Below are positions 10,401 through 22,721 of a stretch of 64,000 bases of DNA, in pieces. The notes beneath the pieces were generated by a model, which saw only the letters and a list, made by a program, of their open reading frames with translations, did not search any database and was not told the DNA's origin. The position numbers and the translations under genes are program-made. Positions within the stretch are counted from its first letter, which is position 1. Each line of letters starts with the position of its first letter. Source of the DNA: Dactylorhiza incarnata (taxonomy: Eukaryota > Streptophyta > Magnoliopsida > Asparagales > Orchidaceae); NCBI GenBank assembly GCA_033032865.1, contig JAWHQI010000239.1, positions 1,178,001 to 1,242,000 on the forward strand, given 5' to 3'.

Positions 10401-10844
10401 GAAATATCATCCAGAATCCATAAAGAAGGTAAACAGGAAACTGAAAATGAGAATAAGGAGGAGAAAGCCACTTGCCTCAAATCTTGCAAACAAACTAATT
10501 TCGCCGCTCCGAAAGCTAAGGATCTGCAACAGCAGGAGAAGAAATATAAGGTAGCTCTCAGAAAGCAAATAAGCAACAGCAGGAGAAGAAATATCATCCA
10601 GAATCCATAAACAAGGTAGACAGGAAACTGAAAATGAGAATAAGGAGGAGAAAGCCACTTGCCTCAAATCTTGCAAACAAACCAATTTCGCCGCTCCGAA
10701 AGCCACTTGCCTCAAATATTGCTTCAACATTGCATGCAGAGTTCCAAAATAGTATTCAACATTGATTGCAGTTTCTCCCAAAATAAGTTACAACCTGCAA
10801 AATAAAGTGTTAGTATACTTTATGATCAAATATAACATAATAAT
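10401..10844. repeat. Non-satellite insert with a 116-bp direct repeat
   Basis: The satellite is interrupted by unrelated sequence containing two near-identical units, 10401-10516 and 10588-10703, each from GAAATATCATCCAGAATCC to GCCGCTCCGAAAGC. Short A-rich sequence lies between and after them. The satellite resumes at AAAAAGGTGTTGTG near 10845. The short ORFs across it are not conserved in phase and I give them no weight. The origin is unknown. Confidence 0.65.
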
Positions 10845-13608
10845 AAAAAGGTGTTGTGAGCAAAGATCTGACAACCGGATCAAAAGTTATGAATTCCTGA
10901 AATTTAGGTATCATGGAGAGCAAAATCCTGCATTACCACTGCAACTCGATGTATATTGACCGCAAAATGAATAAAATGTGTAAAACTAATTATCCATGAT
11001 ATGTAGGGCTCTATGGCGTTCTAAAAAGGTGTTGTGTGCAAAAATCAGAGAAGTAAATTAAATGTTATGGCTGCTTGAAGTTTATGTATTATTTTGAGGT
11101 AAATCCATCATTCCTAGTGCAACCCACTGTCCATCGACCACTAAACAAGTTTGAATGGATATATCATATTCTCTGTTGGATTTAGGGTTGCGAGCTCATA
11201 CCAAAAAGGAGTAAAGATCAAAAATCAGACAACCGGATCAAAAGTAATGGCTGTTTGAAGTTTAGATGTTATTTGGAGCTGAATCCCGCATTATCACTGC
11301 AACCTGCTGTATATAGACCACTAAAACAAACTGGAATTGTTAAAACTTGTGCTCGACTATATAGAGGGCTCATATCTTATTCTGGAAAGGTGTTGTGAGC
11401 AAAAATCAGACAATCGGATCAAAATTTATAGATGCTTGAAGTTTAGGAATCATGTGGGGCAAATTTCCACATTTCCACTACAACCCGCTGTATATTGACC
11501 ACAAAATGAACTAAAATGGGTAAAACTTATTTGCTATTAAATGTAGGACTCTGAGCCATTGTGAAAAGTGTTGTAGGTAAAAAACGGACATGCGTAACAA
11601 AATTTATGGCTACTTGAAGTTTAGGTGTCATTTGGAGCTAAATCCCTTATTATCACTACAACCCGGTGTATATTAACAACTTAACAAACTAGAATGTGTA
11701 AAACTTTTTTATCCAATAGATGTTGGGCTCCGAGCTTATTCTGTAAGGTGTTGTGGGCAAAAATTGGACAACCGGATCAAAAGTTATTGATGTTTAAAGT
11801 TTAGGTATCATTTGTAGCTAAATCCCACATTACTTCTGCAACCCATGGTATATTGACCACTAAACAAACTGGAACGGGTATAACTTTTTCTCCATTGGTT
11901 GTAGGGCTCTGAGATTATTCTGAAAAGATGTTGTGGGCAAAAATCAAACATCATGATCAAAAGTTATGGCTGTTTGAAGTTTAGATATCATTTGGAGCTA
12001 AATCCTGCATTACCACTACAACCCAATGTATAACGACCACTAGACAAACTGGAATGGTTAAAACTTGTGCTTAATTGGATATAGTGCTCCAATCTCATTC
12101 CAAAAAAGGTGTTGTGGGTCAAAATCGGACAACCTTACCAAAGTTATGGATGCTTGAAGTTCGCGTCATTTTAAGCTAAATCCCTCATTTTCACGGCAAC
12201 CCACTATACCTCGACCACTAAACAAACATAAACGGGTAAATCTTATTTTCCATTGGATGTAGGGTTGTACACTTTTTCCAAAAATGTGTTATGGGAAAAA
12301 AACGGACCAACAGATCAAAAGTTATGGTTGTTTGAAGTTTAGGTGTCATTTGGAGCAAAATCTCGCATTACCACTTCAACCAGTTGTATATCGACCACTA
12401 AATAAATTGCATTGGACGTAGGACTCTGATCTCATTCTGAAAAGTTTTTGTTGGCAAAAATCAGACAACCGGGTCAAAATAATTGATGTTTGAAGTTTAG
12501 GTGTCATTTGGAGCAAAATCCCACATTACTACTACAACCCACTATATATCAACAACTTAATGAACTAGAATTGGTAAAACTTGTTCTCCATTGGATGTAA
12601 GGTTCTGATGTCATTCCGAAAACGTGTTGTGGGTAAAAATAAGAAAACTGCATCAAAAACCATGGATGTTTGAAGTTTAGGTGTCATTTGGAGCTAAATC
12701 CTGCATTACTACTTAATCCCGTAGTATATTGACCACTAAAAGAACTAGAATTGCTAAAACATGTTCTCCATTGAATGTAGAGCTCCGAGCTCATTCTAAA
12801 AAGTTGTTGTCAGCAAAAATCAGACAACCTGATCAATAGTTATGGTTGTTTGATGTTTAGGTATCATTTGAAGCGAAATCTCGCATTACCTCTGCAACCA
12901 GATGTATATCGATAATTAAATGAACTAAAATAGTTAAACTTGTTCTTAATTTGATGTAGGTCTCCGATCTCATTATGAAAAGGAGTTGTGTGCAAAAATC
13001 GGACAACCTGATCAAAAGTTATGACTGTTTGAAGTTTAGGTATCATTTGGAGTTAAATCTCGCATTAGCACTGCAACCCAATAAATATCGAAACTTAATG
13101 AACTTGAATGGGTAAAACATTTTCTCTATTGGATGTAGGGCTCCGATATCATTCTGAAAAGGTGTTATCGGCAAAAATCAGGAAACTAGATCAATATCTA
13201 TGGATGTTTGAAGTCAGGTGTCATCTGGAGCTAAATCCTGCATTACTACTGTATCTAGATGTATATTGACCACTAGAAGAATAATAATCGCTAAAACATG
13301 TTCTCCATTGAATGTAGAGCTCCGAGCTCATTCTGAAAAGGTGTTGTCGGAAAAAAATCGGACAACCTGATCAAAAGCTATGGTGGTTTGATGTTTAGGT
13401 GTCATTTGGAGCGAAATTTAGCATTACCTCTGCAATTAGATGTATATCGATAACTAAATGAACTAAAATAGTTAAACTTGTTCTTCATTTGATGTAGGGC
13501 TCCGATCTCATTCTGAAAAGGAGTTGTGTGCAAAAATCTGACACCATGACCAAAAGTTTTGACTGTTTGAAGTTTATGTATCATTTGGAGATGTTTGAAG
13601 TTTATATT
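10845..13608 (+). repeat. Satellite array, block 2
   Basis: About fifteen further monomers of the same roughly 180-bp satellite in plus orientation, diverged from each other by substitutions and small indels. The block ends at TTTATATTGACC, where the satellite is joined to Copia pol at GACCTTCAAG. No genes are seen. Confidence 0.88.
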
Positions 13609-14785
13609 GACCTTCAAGAAGAGGTATATGTAGAGCAACCACCAGGTTTTATCAATCCCTCCTATCCTAACTTTGTTTATAAACTTAACAAAGCTCTTTA
13701 TGGTCTTAAGCAAGCACCTAGAGCTTGGTATGAAACTCTCTCCAACTTCCTGATAGAAAAATCTTTTGAAAGAGGTAAAGTAGATAAAACACTTTTTACT
13801 AGAACCCACAAGAATAAACTCCTGCTTGTTCAAATCTATGTAGATGACATCATCTTTGGCTCAACCTATCCCAAACTCTGTAAAAGATTTGCTAATCTAA
13901 TGCAATCTAAATTTGAAATGAGTAATATAGGAGAACTCTCTTATTTCTTAGGGCTACAAGTAAAACAAAGCAGTGAGGGGATCTTTATCTCACAATCTAA
14001 ATACACTAAAGAGTTAATCAAAAAGTTTGGTATGGAATCAACATCTACCATGAAAACACCTATGACAACTAATGCCATCATAGAAAAGGATGATAAGGGA
14101 AAATCAATAGATCAAAAGACCTATAGGAGCAATCATAGGATCCCTTCTCTATCTAACAGCTAGCAGACCTGACATTATGTTTGCCACCTGCATATGTGCT
14201 AGATTTCAGGTTGATCCAAAAGAATCCCATCTCTCCTCTGTAAAAAGAATTCTTAGATATCTAAAGGGAACATCTAAACTAGGTCTATGGTACTCAGCAA
14301 AAACTAACTTTGAATTAACAGGTTTCTCAGATGCAGACTATGCTGGTTGTAGGGTTGATAGAAAAAGCATATCTGGTACTTGCCAGTTCCTAGGTGACAG
14401 ATTAATATCATGGTTCAGTAAGAAACAATCTTCAGTCTCAACCTCAACAGCTGAAGCTGAATATATAGCTGCTGGGAGCTGTTGTTCACAAATCCTATGG
14501 ATGCAAAATCAGCTTCTTGACTATAAATTGGAAATCAGTAACTCTAAAATCTATTGTGATAGTGCTAGTGCTATATCCATATCATCCAACCTAGTCCTTC
14601 ATAGTAGAACCAAACATATAGAAATCAGACATCACTTTCTTAGAGACAATGTGGAAAAAGGCAAGATAACTTTAGAATATATTCCTACTGATAGCCAAAG
14701 AGCAGACATTTTTACCAAACCCTTGGATGTAACTAAGCATACTTACTTCATCAACACCTTAGGAATGCTTGATGGAAGCTTGTAA
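13609..14785 (+). pseudogene. Copia pol fragment: RT C-terminal part and RNase H
   Basis: From [14 protein letters not shown] the frame passes the catalytic YVDD near 13835, then shifts by one base before SLLYLTASRPDI (as in A near 3440), and continues through RNase H to GMLDGSL and the stop at 14783-14785. Copy D lacks A's two nonsense codons, so apart from the shared shift it is the better preserved version. The upstream Met at 13528 is in satellite and is not a native start. Palm and connection are present; the fingers and integrase are absent. Confidence 0.85.
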
Positions 14786-15218
14786 ACATCATTGTTGGGC
14801 AAATCTATAAGAAGTCAGAAAAACTAAGAGAGCACTTGAAGATACATCGATTACCTATCGACGCACCGTCGAAAAGAACTCAACGCTAGCATTGATTTCT
14901 TAACAGACAAAGATGCGTCGATCCCTTCTCGATGTACCATCGACTTGATATCGACGCAAATCTGCAAACACGTCGACAGGTCACTACGCTGACAAAAATT
15001 CGACGGAGCGTCAACTCCATATCGACGCATGCGTTGACTTCATGATAAAACTGGAAACAAATCTTTCCTTCCTCTTTTGACGTTTGGTTTACCTAATATA
15101 CCTCGATTTCCGTTTCCTTTTCGACGCCTCACCTACTTTAAATAATACCTCATATTTCATAAACTCCTACTCTCCCAAACCGCCAAAAACTTCATCTTCT
15201 ACCTTTCTACCTACATCA

Positions 15219-16982
15219 ATGGCGCCGACTCCTGTTCAATCTGCCGTCATACAAGAAATAAACGATGCTCTGGAACAACTCATGAATGAATTTCAGACAC
15301 GACTGAACAACTTCTCAAACGAGTGTGCCGCCATGCTAACTGCCTGTGAAGCCAAACTGGCTCTCTTCCTGAGCTTCATGTTCTTCTTAAAGAACAACCA
15401 CTGTCGCCAAAAGGGTTTACATCATTTCTACAGGATATAAACCATGGGGAGAGTTGCTCCAGAAACCCCCTTATTCAGGTTCTACATTCTCTTAAAGCTC
15501 AGGGCTAACTCTTCTCTAATCTCTAAATACTATCTCTAAGTATTAACCAACTTCAGTTTTTCTTTTACTATAGGCTCAAATCTTCTCCAATCACTCTGTT
15601 TACACCTTCAACAAACACTTTGGTGAATCCTCCTCCTCCTACCATATAGAAGGAGACCATGCTGTGGATTCAGCATTCAGAGTAGATGCCCCATATATTC
15701 AGGGGGAGATTGTTGCAGTACAAAATACAGAAGTCCAGGGGGAGGAATAAAAAGCTACTTCTGATGACCTAAAAGGGCAAGTCTGGATTGAGGCACCCTT
15801 GTGTGTTGAATAATATCAGCATCACTCTCCTGGCTTCTCTGCTAGCTATATCAAACTCAAGACACCCTTACTTGAGGATATTCCTCCAGAAGAGATTGAA
15901 GGAGAGAAACAGTCCTCAGCACAGTCTACTCTACCAGAGGACATTTTGCCTCCTGTTACAGAACAAATTCCCTCTCCTACAAAAGTTCCTTCTCCACCTT
16001 CTCCTTCTAAAGAGAAAACTACATCTCCACCTCTGCCTCTTCCACCACTTCAACCTTCTTCTCTATGTCCTCTACTACCTTTACATCCACAAATGCTACC
16101 TAGGGAAAGACCAAGAGGACATATGAAAAGAAGAAGAGAAGTCATCCCTCATTGGCAAAAATTCTCCAAAGAAGAAAGGAAAGACTATGCAAAGGAAAAG
16201 AAATACAGAAAGGTTGTTGAGGAGAAAAAAAGGTTTGAAAGAATGCCTAATATCACTCCTAACAGACCTGTAAAGGGGTACCATGATCCTGACATGGAAA
16301 AGAGGCATGAAGAAATAAGAGAAAGAGAGTTGTATGAATTTGAAGCAGCAATGAAAGAGACAGAGGATAAGAGGAATATCTGGATGGAAAAGATCAAGAA
16401 GGGGATGACCAGAGAACAGATTCTTGCTGAATCTCCCATCAAACTTCCAAAGAAGTTGTTTGATGTTGAAGCATACCAGAAGAAAAATCCTTAGGCAGGG
16501 CTTATCCTAGACAAAGGACAGAAGCACAAAAGGGGTGTAGGGTGTTTAGAAGATATCTACATTCCCTATAAAAAGCCTAACAAGCCAGTAGGATTAGACA
16601 ATTGGCATAGTTCACCCTGGAAAGGGAAAGGAAAATGTCTGAGATTCCTGAGAAACAAGAATCAGAGAAGAAGAGAAAATATAGGACCAAGGTTGACAAC
16701 AAGGGACCATCTGAGCCCAAACCTACACAAAATAAACCTCATAGCATTACAATTGAAATGATTGATGAAAAGTCAGCAATTATCATTAGTAAGGGCTATT
16801 CCATAAATGACACCCTTCCTGATGCTGAAAAGATCCTGGCAAAGCTGCATACAATTATCAGAAATGTTCAGGTGCATCCTGATAAAGCCAGGCCCTACAT
16901 TTTTGAAGCTATTGAAAATTTATCCAAGAAACTTTACTCTGCCTTTGTCAATTTCATGTATAACAAGAAGTTCTTAGTTTAA
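15219..16982 (+). pseudogene. Post-pol ORF3 region of copy D
   Basis: Equivalent to 4544-6317 in A. The first part starts at the conserved MAPTPVQ Met (15219), but a small deletion after CEAKLA shifts the frame and ends it at 15440. The charged coil is encoded at 15946-16494, where a TAG follows KKNP. The C-terminal part (16635-16982) ends NKKFLV. Between them the frame changes as it does in A. It is more broken than A's copy at the start and better preserved near the end (MSEIPEKQESEKKRK). Confidence 0.5.
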
Positions 16983-17135
16983 ATCTTGTGAAAGATACTT
17001 ACATGTTACATGATTTCTTTCTCTATTTTCTTTTGATTACTTAACATATTTCTTTTCTATATAAATGCCTTGCTATGTTGATTAAAAGCTGGTACAATTT
17101 CTCCCTGGATAGGGTTAAGACAAATAGGGGGAGAT

Positions 17136-18477
17136 TGTTGGGGAAATGATTTATCTTAACCCCTAAAAATGAGTAGAATATAAATTCTAAGAATGAAAAA
17201 CTAGTCTAAGTAAATATGCGTCGAAGTGTAGTCGACGTTCCTCTCAGAATGAGTCGAAGTAACTCCAAACAGAATTCAACGTAACCTATGTCGACGTAAC
17301 TCTGATTTCTAGTCACCGCATAGAGTGAAGTCGATGCACCTTAGTCGACGCACCTTCCATATTCTCCTCTCGACGTCCAGTCAGTCTGAAATCGACGCTT
17401 CCGTCGAATAGTAATCAACGTACGTCGATTTCTGTGTCAAATTCAAAAACAAGCCATATCTCTTTCCTTCTATCTGTAGATCTGAATTTTATGGAATGAT
17501 ATTATTCTTTTTTAGCCGTTTTGAATCAGTCTTTCCTTCTAAATGATTCTTGGCTAAATTGATTAAGTTTATTATGGATATTATTTGAAATCAGAATAAT
17601 TTCTTTCCTTCCACATAAATATTGTTTATGGAATCTTTCCACTCTTACTATTTCCCTGTCTGCTAATTGATTATTCTCCTATAGTATTATTTGAATAAAC
17701 AGAGCTATAAATAAGAGGGAAGTCGGCAGAGAACAAAAGAAGAAGTGATCCACTCCATCCATTTGAAATAGAGGAAAAGCTCCAAAGAGAAAAGTGAGAA
17801 AAGCTGAGAGAAGTGATAGTGTGCTGAAGCCAACAACAAGCCTTCTTCTTCTTCTTCCTCTCTTTCTGAAGTCATACTGCTGCAATCTCTGATAGCTCTC
17901 ATTGAAAGAGAAAAAGGCCTACAATCTCCTTCTCACTATAGAAGAGAGATTTAATTCACTATTTCTTGTGCTTCTAATCTTCTTGCTAGGAAGAAGATTC
18001 TTTCTTATTTTTAATTACTTCTTCTACTTCTTCTTCTTATCTTCATTTCATTTTCAAACAGTGTAAAAGAGTTTTTAGAATCTCTCTTCAAAAAATTTAG
18101 TTGTACTAGTTCTAAGTGTCTCCTTATCAAAAGACTCAGGCTGGTTCTAAGAGTCTACTTATCAAAAGACTCAGTGCAAGATAGTGAATTCCTACCAAGG
18201 GGGTAGAAGAGTGGACTACCCAAAGTTTGGGGAACCACTATATTTCTTTGTGTTGTGCTGTAATTTTCATTTTGCTATTTCTTTATTTATTTACTTAATT
18301 CTTGTTGGTGTGTGTGGGAAGCTTAAATCTGAGATCGTTACACATATATACATATATTTGTTAACTTTGCACAAAGTACTTTTAAATCTCTATTCACCCC
18401 CTCCCCCCCCCCCCCCCCCCCCCCCCCCCGTCTCTAGAGAATTCTAGTGAGGTAAATGTGCATTTTCAATTTTATAT
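17136..18477 (+). repeat. 3' LTR of fragment D
   Basis: Starts TGTTGGGG after ATAGGGGGAGAT, with a TATA box at 17706-17714, the 36-bp duplication and the C run. It keeps about 60 bases before the C run that A lacks, and lacks a few TCGA words of A's U3 (the segment around CGTCGAATAGTATTCG). It then passes into satellite as A does. Confidence 0.75.
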
Positions 18478-19144
18478 GTCATTTGGAGCAAAATCCCGGA
18501 TTACCACTACAACCTACTATATATTGACCACTAAACGAACTAGATTGGGTAAAACTTAGTCTCAATTGGATGTACGGCTCCGAGCTCATTCCAAAAAGGG
18601 GTAAAAATCGGACAACTTGATCAAAAATTATGGTTGTTTGAAGTTTAGGTCTCATTTGGAGTTAAATCCTGCATTACCACTGCAACCCGCTATAGATCGA
18701 CAACTAAACAAATTTGAATGGGTAAAACTTGTGCTTAATTTGATAGAGAGCTTTGGTCTCATTCCGTAAAGGTGTTTTGAGCAAAAATCGGACAACCAGA
18801 TCAAAAGTTATGGATGCTTGATGTTTATGTTCCATTTGGAGCTAAATCCCACATTACAACAGCAATTCGCTATATATCGATAACTAAATGAACTGAAATG
18901 GGTAAAACATGTTCTCCTTTAGATGTAGGGCTTCGATCTCATTTCGAAAAGGTGTTATGGGCAAAAATTGGGTGACCGGATCGAAAGCTATGGATCTTTG
19001 AAGTTTGAATCATTTGGAATGAAATCCCGCATTCTACAACAACCCATTGTATATTTACCACTAAAAAATCAGAAACTTAAAACTTGTTCTCCATTGAATG
19101 TAGGGCTACAAGCTTATTTCGAGAAGGTGTAGTGGGTAAAAATC
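18478..19144 (+). repeat. Satellite block duplicated with D
   Basis: Almost the same sequence as 7775-8438, including the truncated monomer near 8340. Identity stops at GTGGGTAAAAATC, after which unrelated AT-rich DNA of element C begins. This marks the right end of the duplicated segment. Confidence 0.85.
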
Positions 19145-19566
19145 CATACAGTTTTTTTCGATAGTTTTAATGTTTTATATTTTGTATTGGTTTTTTTTGC
19201 ATAAAAAATAGACTTTAAACAAATGACAAAAATAAAAATGCAAAACATATTTTTTTGTAATTTGGCTTTTGTATTTTTGTATTTGATTTTTCAAAAATGA
19301 AATAAAATCAGAAGTGCAAAAATAAATAGTACATATAGATTAATATATTTTTAAGAATTTTTCAAAATTTTAAAATTACAGAAAAACAAATAGGTGCGCT
19401 AGCGCCGGCGTTAGCGCTAACGCGGGAAATAGTACACGATTTTTGATGATGTTGAAATTTTTGAATGTTGATATTGATTAAGTGTCCAAATAGTAGTTTC
19501 ATGCAGAAATTTCAGAATTTTAGGAGATGTTTTAGATGGTTAAAAATTGCGTTTTATGAATGGTTT
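19145..19566 (-). other. AT-rich post-pol region of C
   Basis: No ORF is seen. Mostly A/T runs, with one GC-rich palindromic patch at about 19396-19425 (GCGCTAGCGCCGGCGTTAGC) resembling the motif cluster in C's LTR U3 at 25312-25535. Confidence 0.5.
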
Positions 19567-21606
19567 TTAACTCGAAAGATCTAGGACACCTAACTCAAGT
19601 CGTAATAATCGAAATCTTGCATCGGGAAGAGGTTTAGTAAATATGTCAGCGAGTTGAGAGTCCGTGTTAATGAAACTTACTTTTACATGCTCTTTCTTAA
19701 TGTGATCCCTACTGAAATGATGACAAACATCGATGTGTTTGGATCTAGAGTGGTGTACGGGATTATATGTGAGGTCTATTGCACTTTTGTTGTCAAATTT
19801 AAGATCAATGTTTTTGAGATGAAATCCCAAATCCTCTAGAGTTTGGCTCATCCATAACGCTTGTGCACAACAACTACCAAGTGCGATGTATTCGGCCTCC
19901 GTGGTGGAGAGTGCAACCAAAGATTGTTTCCTACTAGACCAAGCAACTAATGAGGGTCCTAAAAAGTGACAAGTACCGCTAGTGCTTTTTCGTTCTAGTG
20001 AACTACCGACGTAATCCGAATCGGAATAGCCGTGGAGTGTGAATGAATCATTGTGTGGGTACCATAATCCTAATTTAGATGACCCTAATAGATAACGAAA
20101 AATACGTTTTACCGCTTTTAAGTGAGATTCAATTGGATTGGCTTGAAAGTGAGCACATAAACATACGACAAACATTATATCTGGTCTAGATGCACTTAAG
20201 TAAAGGAGAGATCATATCATTCCTCTATATAACGTTTGATCAATGGAAATTCCAGATTCATCTTTTCCTAGTTTTAAAGAAGCACTCATAGGAGTAGAAG
20301 CTTGTTTAAGATTTTCAAATCCGAATCGTTTAAGCATATCGTGAACATTTTTTGTTTGGCAAATAAAGATACCATCAGTTCGTTGTGAGATTTGAAAACC
20401 AAGAAAATATGATAGTTCTCCTACAAGACTCATTTCAAATTCATATTTCATTACCAAGACTACTTCATTACACAACTCTTCATTAGTGGCTCCAAAAATG
20501 ATATCATCAACATATATTTGTAAAATAATTATATCATTATTATTATGCTTAAAGAAGAGTGTGTTGTCAGCACTTCCCATAACCTAATCGTGCTTTAACA
20601 AAAACGATGTAAGTCTATCACACCATGCACGGGGCGCTTGTTTTAAACCATAAAGCGCTTTTTCTAATTTGTAACCATGATTAGGAAATTTTTCATTTAT
20701 AAAACTGGGGGGTTGTTCTACATTAACTTCTTCTTTTATAAACCCGTTTAAAAAGACACTTTTAACATCCATTTGAAATAATTTTATTCTTTTAAAACTC
20801 GCAAATGCCAAAAATATTCGTATAGATTCTAAGCGAGCAACGGGTGCAAAATTTTCTTCAAAATCTACCCCCTCGATTTGAGAATAACCTTGAGCAACTA
20901 AGCGTGCTTTATTTCTTATAATCATAGATTCACCATCTAATTTATTTTTAAAGATCCATTTTATGTCGATAACTGGATGATTAGATGGTCTATTTACAAG
21001 ATTCCAAACTTTATTTCTTTCAAATTGATCTAACTCTTCATTCATAGCTAAAAACCAAAATTCTTCATTTAAAGCGGTGGAAACGTTTTTAGGTTCGATT
21101 TCGGAAACAAAGCAAATATTTGAAAATGTTTCATGAAGAGAAGATCGAGTTCTTACCCCAGTAGAAAGTTCCCCAATGACTAGCTCTTTTGAATGATTTT
21201 TTGAGAAGTTCAAAGCACTTGGAGGTACATATTCATCTTCCTTGGACTTCTCCTCCTCTTCTTTGGAAGGTTCCTCTTCGTCGTGCTCCAAAGATGGCAA
21301 ATGTTCATCATTTGTACCTGTAGGAAGCCTTTCTGCACACGGAATAAATTCATCAAATTTAACATTAATAGACTCTTCAACCTTGCTCGACCTTTTGTTA
21401 AATATTCTATAGGCTTTACTGGTCGAAGAATATCCAAGAAATATTCTTTCATCACATTTTTCATCAAATTTTCCTAAAGAATCTTTTGTATTAAGAATAA
21501 AACATTTACAACCAAATACTTTAAAATATGATTCGTTAGATTTCTTTTGATAATATAGTTCATACGGTGTGAGATTTAGTGATGGGCGAAGCATGACTCT
21601 ATTCAT
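19567..21606 (-). pseudogene. Copia C pol: integrase C-terminus, RT, RNase H
   Basis: Read on the minus strand: the end of integrase (MNRVMLRPSLNLTPYEL), an acidic linker, RT ([23 protein letters not shown], catalytic YVDD at about 20502-20513), and RNase H with SDSDYVGSS, AEYIALG and FDNKSA. In-frame nonsense codons are TAG at 20584 and TGA at 20212. All pieces share one frame, so this was a single polyprotein. The stop at 20212 replaces the Gly of the GxxxSLLYL stretch by one base change. Confidence 0.87.
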
Positions 21607-21612
21607 TACATA

Positions 21613-22614
21613 TCATGATGTGCTTACGGCTTCGGCCCAAAAAGACTTAGGTAATTTGTATTCAGATAACATGGTGCGTGCTAGTTCTTGGATTGTCCTA
21701 TTTTTCCTTTCAACAACACCATTTTGTTGAGGTGTGCATGGAGCGGAGAACTCATGCTTAAAACCTAACATTTCACAAAAAGATTTAAAATTTTCATTTT
21801 CAAATTCACCACCATGATCTGAGCGAATGCATTTTATTTTCAAATCTAGTTTATTTTGAATACGAGTACATAATTTTGAGAATTCGCAAAATGCATCAGA
21901 TTTCGAAAAGAGAAATAAAGTCCAACAATATCTTGAGAAATCATCTATTAGAAAGAAAGTATATATTCTACCACCAAGACTTGCGGTGTTAACGGGACCA
22001 AAGAGATCCATATGAATTAATTGCAATTGTTTTGAAGTAGAAATTTTGTTTTTGCTTTTAAAAGATGATTTTGTAAATTTTCTTTTTTGGCATGGAGAAC
22101 ATAGTGAAGATAAATTTCCATTCAATTTAGGCAATCCTCTAATCAATTCCCTTTTTGCTAGTTTTAAAATGTGCTTTGTACTAGCGTGACCTAAACGTCT
22201 ATGCCATAGTTCTAATTCATCATTTTTGGTTATAAAACATTTTATAGATGATTTGGAAAGATCATGAAATGAAACTATGTAAACATTGTCAATTCTAGGT
22301 GCAGTTAGTAACACATATTTTGTCTTAGGATTAAATATTTTGCAAAGATTAGTGGCTGATTCAAATAATACGTCTAATCCTTTATCACACAGTTGACTTA
22401 TAGATATTAAGTTATGTTTTAATACTTTTACATAAAGAACATTTGAGATAAGAAAGGATTCGTTACCCACTGTACCTACCCCCATGATCCTTCCTTTACC
22501 GTTATCACCAAACATTACGATCCCTCCTTTCTTCTTTTCTAGGCTAAGGAATATTGCTTTGTTGCCCGTCATGTGCTTGGAGCAGCCTGAGTCCAAGTAC
22601 CACACGTCCTCCAT
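21613..22614 (-). pseudogene. Copia C pol: protease and integrase core
   Basis: Starts with the protease active site WYLDSGCSKHMTG (residues 5-17). An HHCC zinc domain follows (LWHRRLGH, CSPCQKRK), then the integrase core with HMDLFGP, IRSDHGGEF and VVERKNR carrying the DDE triad. It ends at a TGA (21613) in place of a Cys codon of the conserved AEAVNTA-type stretch. The frame differs from gag by a shift between about 22620 and 22740, where a WVPKK segment typical of Copia polyproteins lies out of frame. Confidence 0.87.
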
Positions 22615-22721
22615 TTCCTTAGCCTTCCTGCAAATCTAGAGAGAAGATGAGAGTAAAGATCCAGATACCCAAGAGGTACCACCCATAGAGTAAGTGGATT
22701 TCTTAGGTACCCAAATTTGTT

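Larger units (their letters stand above)
13609..18477 (+). mobile_element. Copia fragment D, second copy of the A 3' half
   Basis: Begins inside RT, at the point equivalent to 2934 in A, and continues through RNase H, the post-pol ORF region, the polypurine tract and the 3' LTR. Satellite flanking A on the right is also duplicated, up to 19144. D shares A's RT frame shift and LTR truncation and differs otherwise by scattered substitutions and small indels. It is therefore a duplicate of a defective copy, not a separate retrotransposition. Confidence 0.88.

Noticed and set aside
7775..13608. Regular repeats considered as a CRISPR array
   Set aside because: Monomers are about 180 bp, contiguous and diverged, with no short conserved repeat and unique spacers. 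The DNA is from a plant.
13528..13608. Met 13528 as start of a Copia protein in D
   Set aside because: These codons are satellite sequence accidentally in frame with the truncated pol; the homology starts at 13609.
19654..19839. Plus-strand short frames across 19654-23785
   Set aside because: They are antisense to the well-supported minus-strand Copia C genes.
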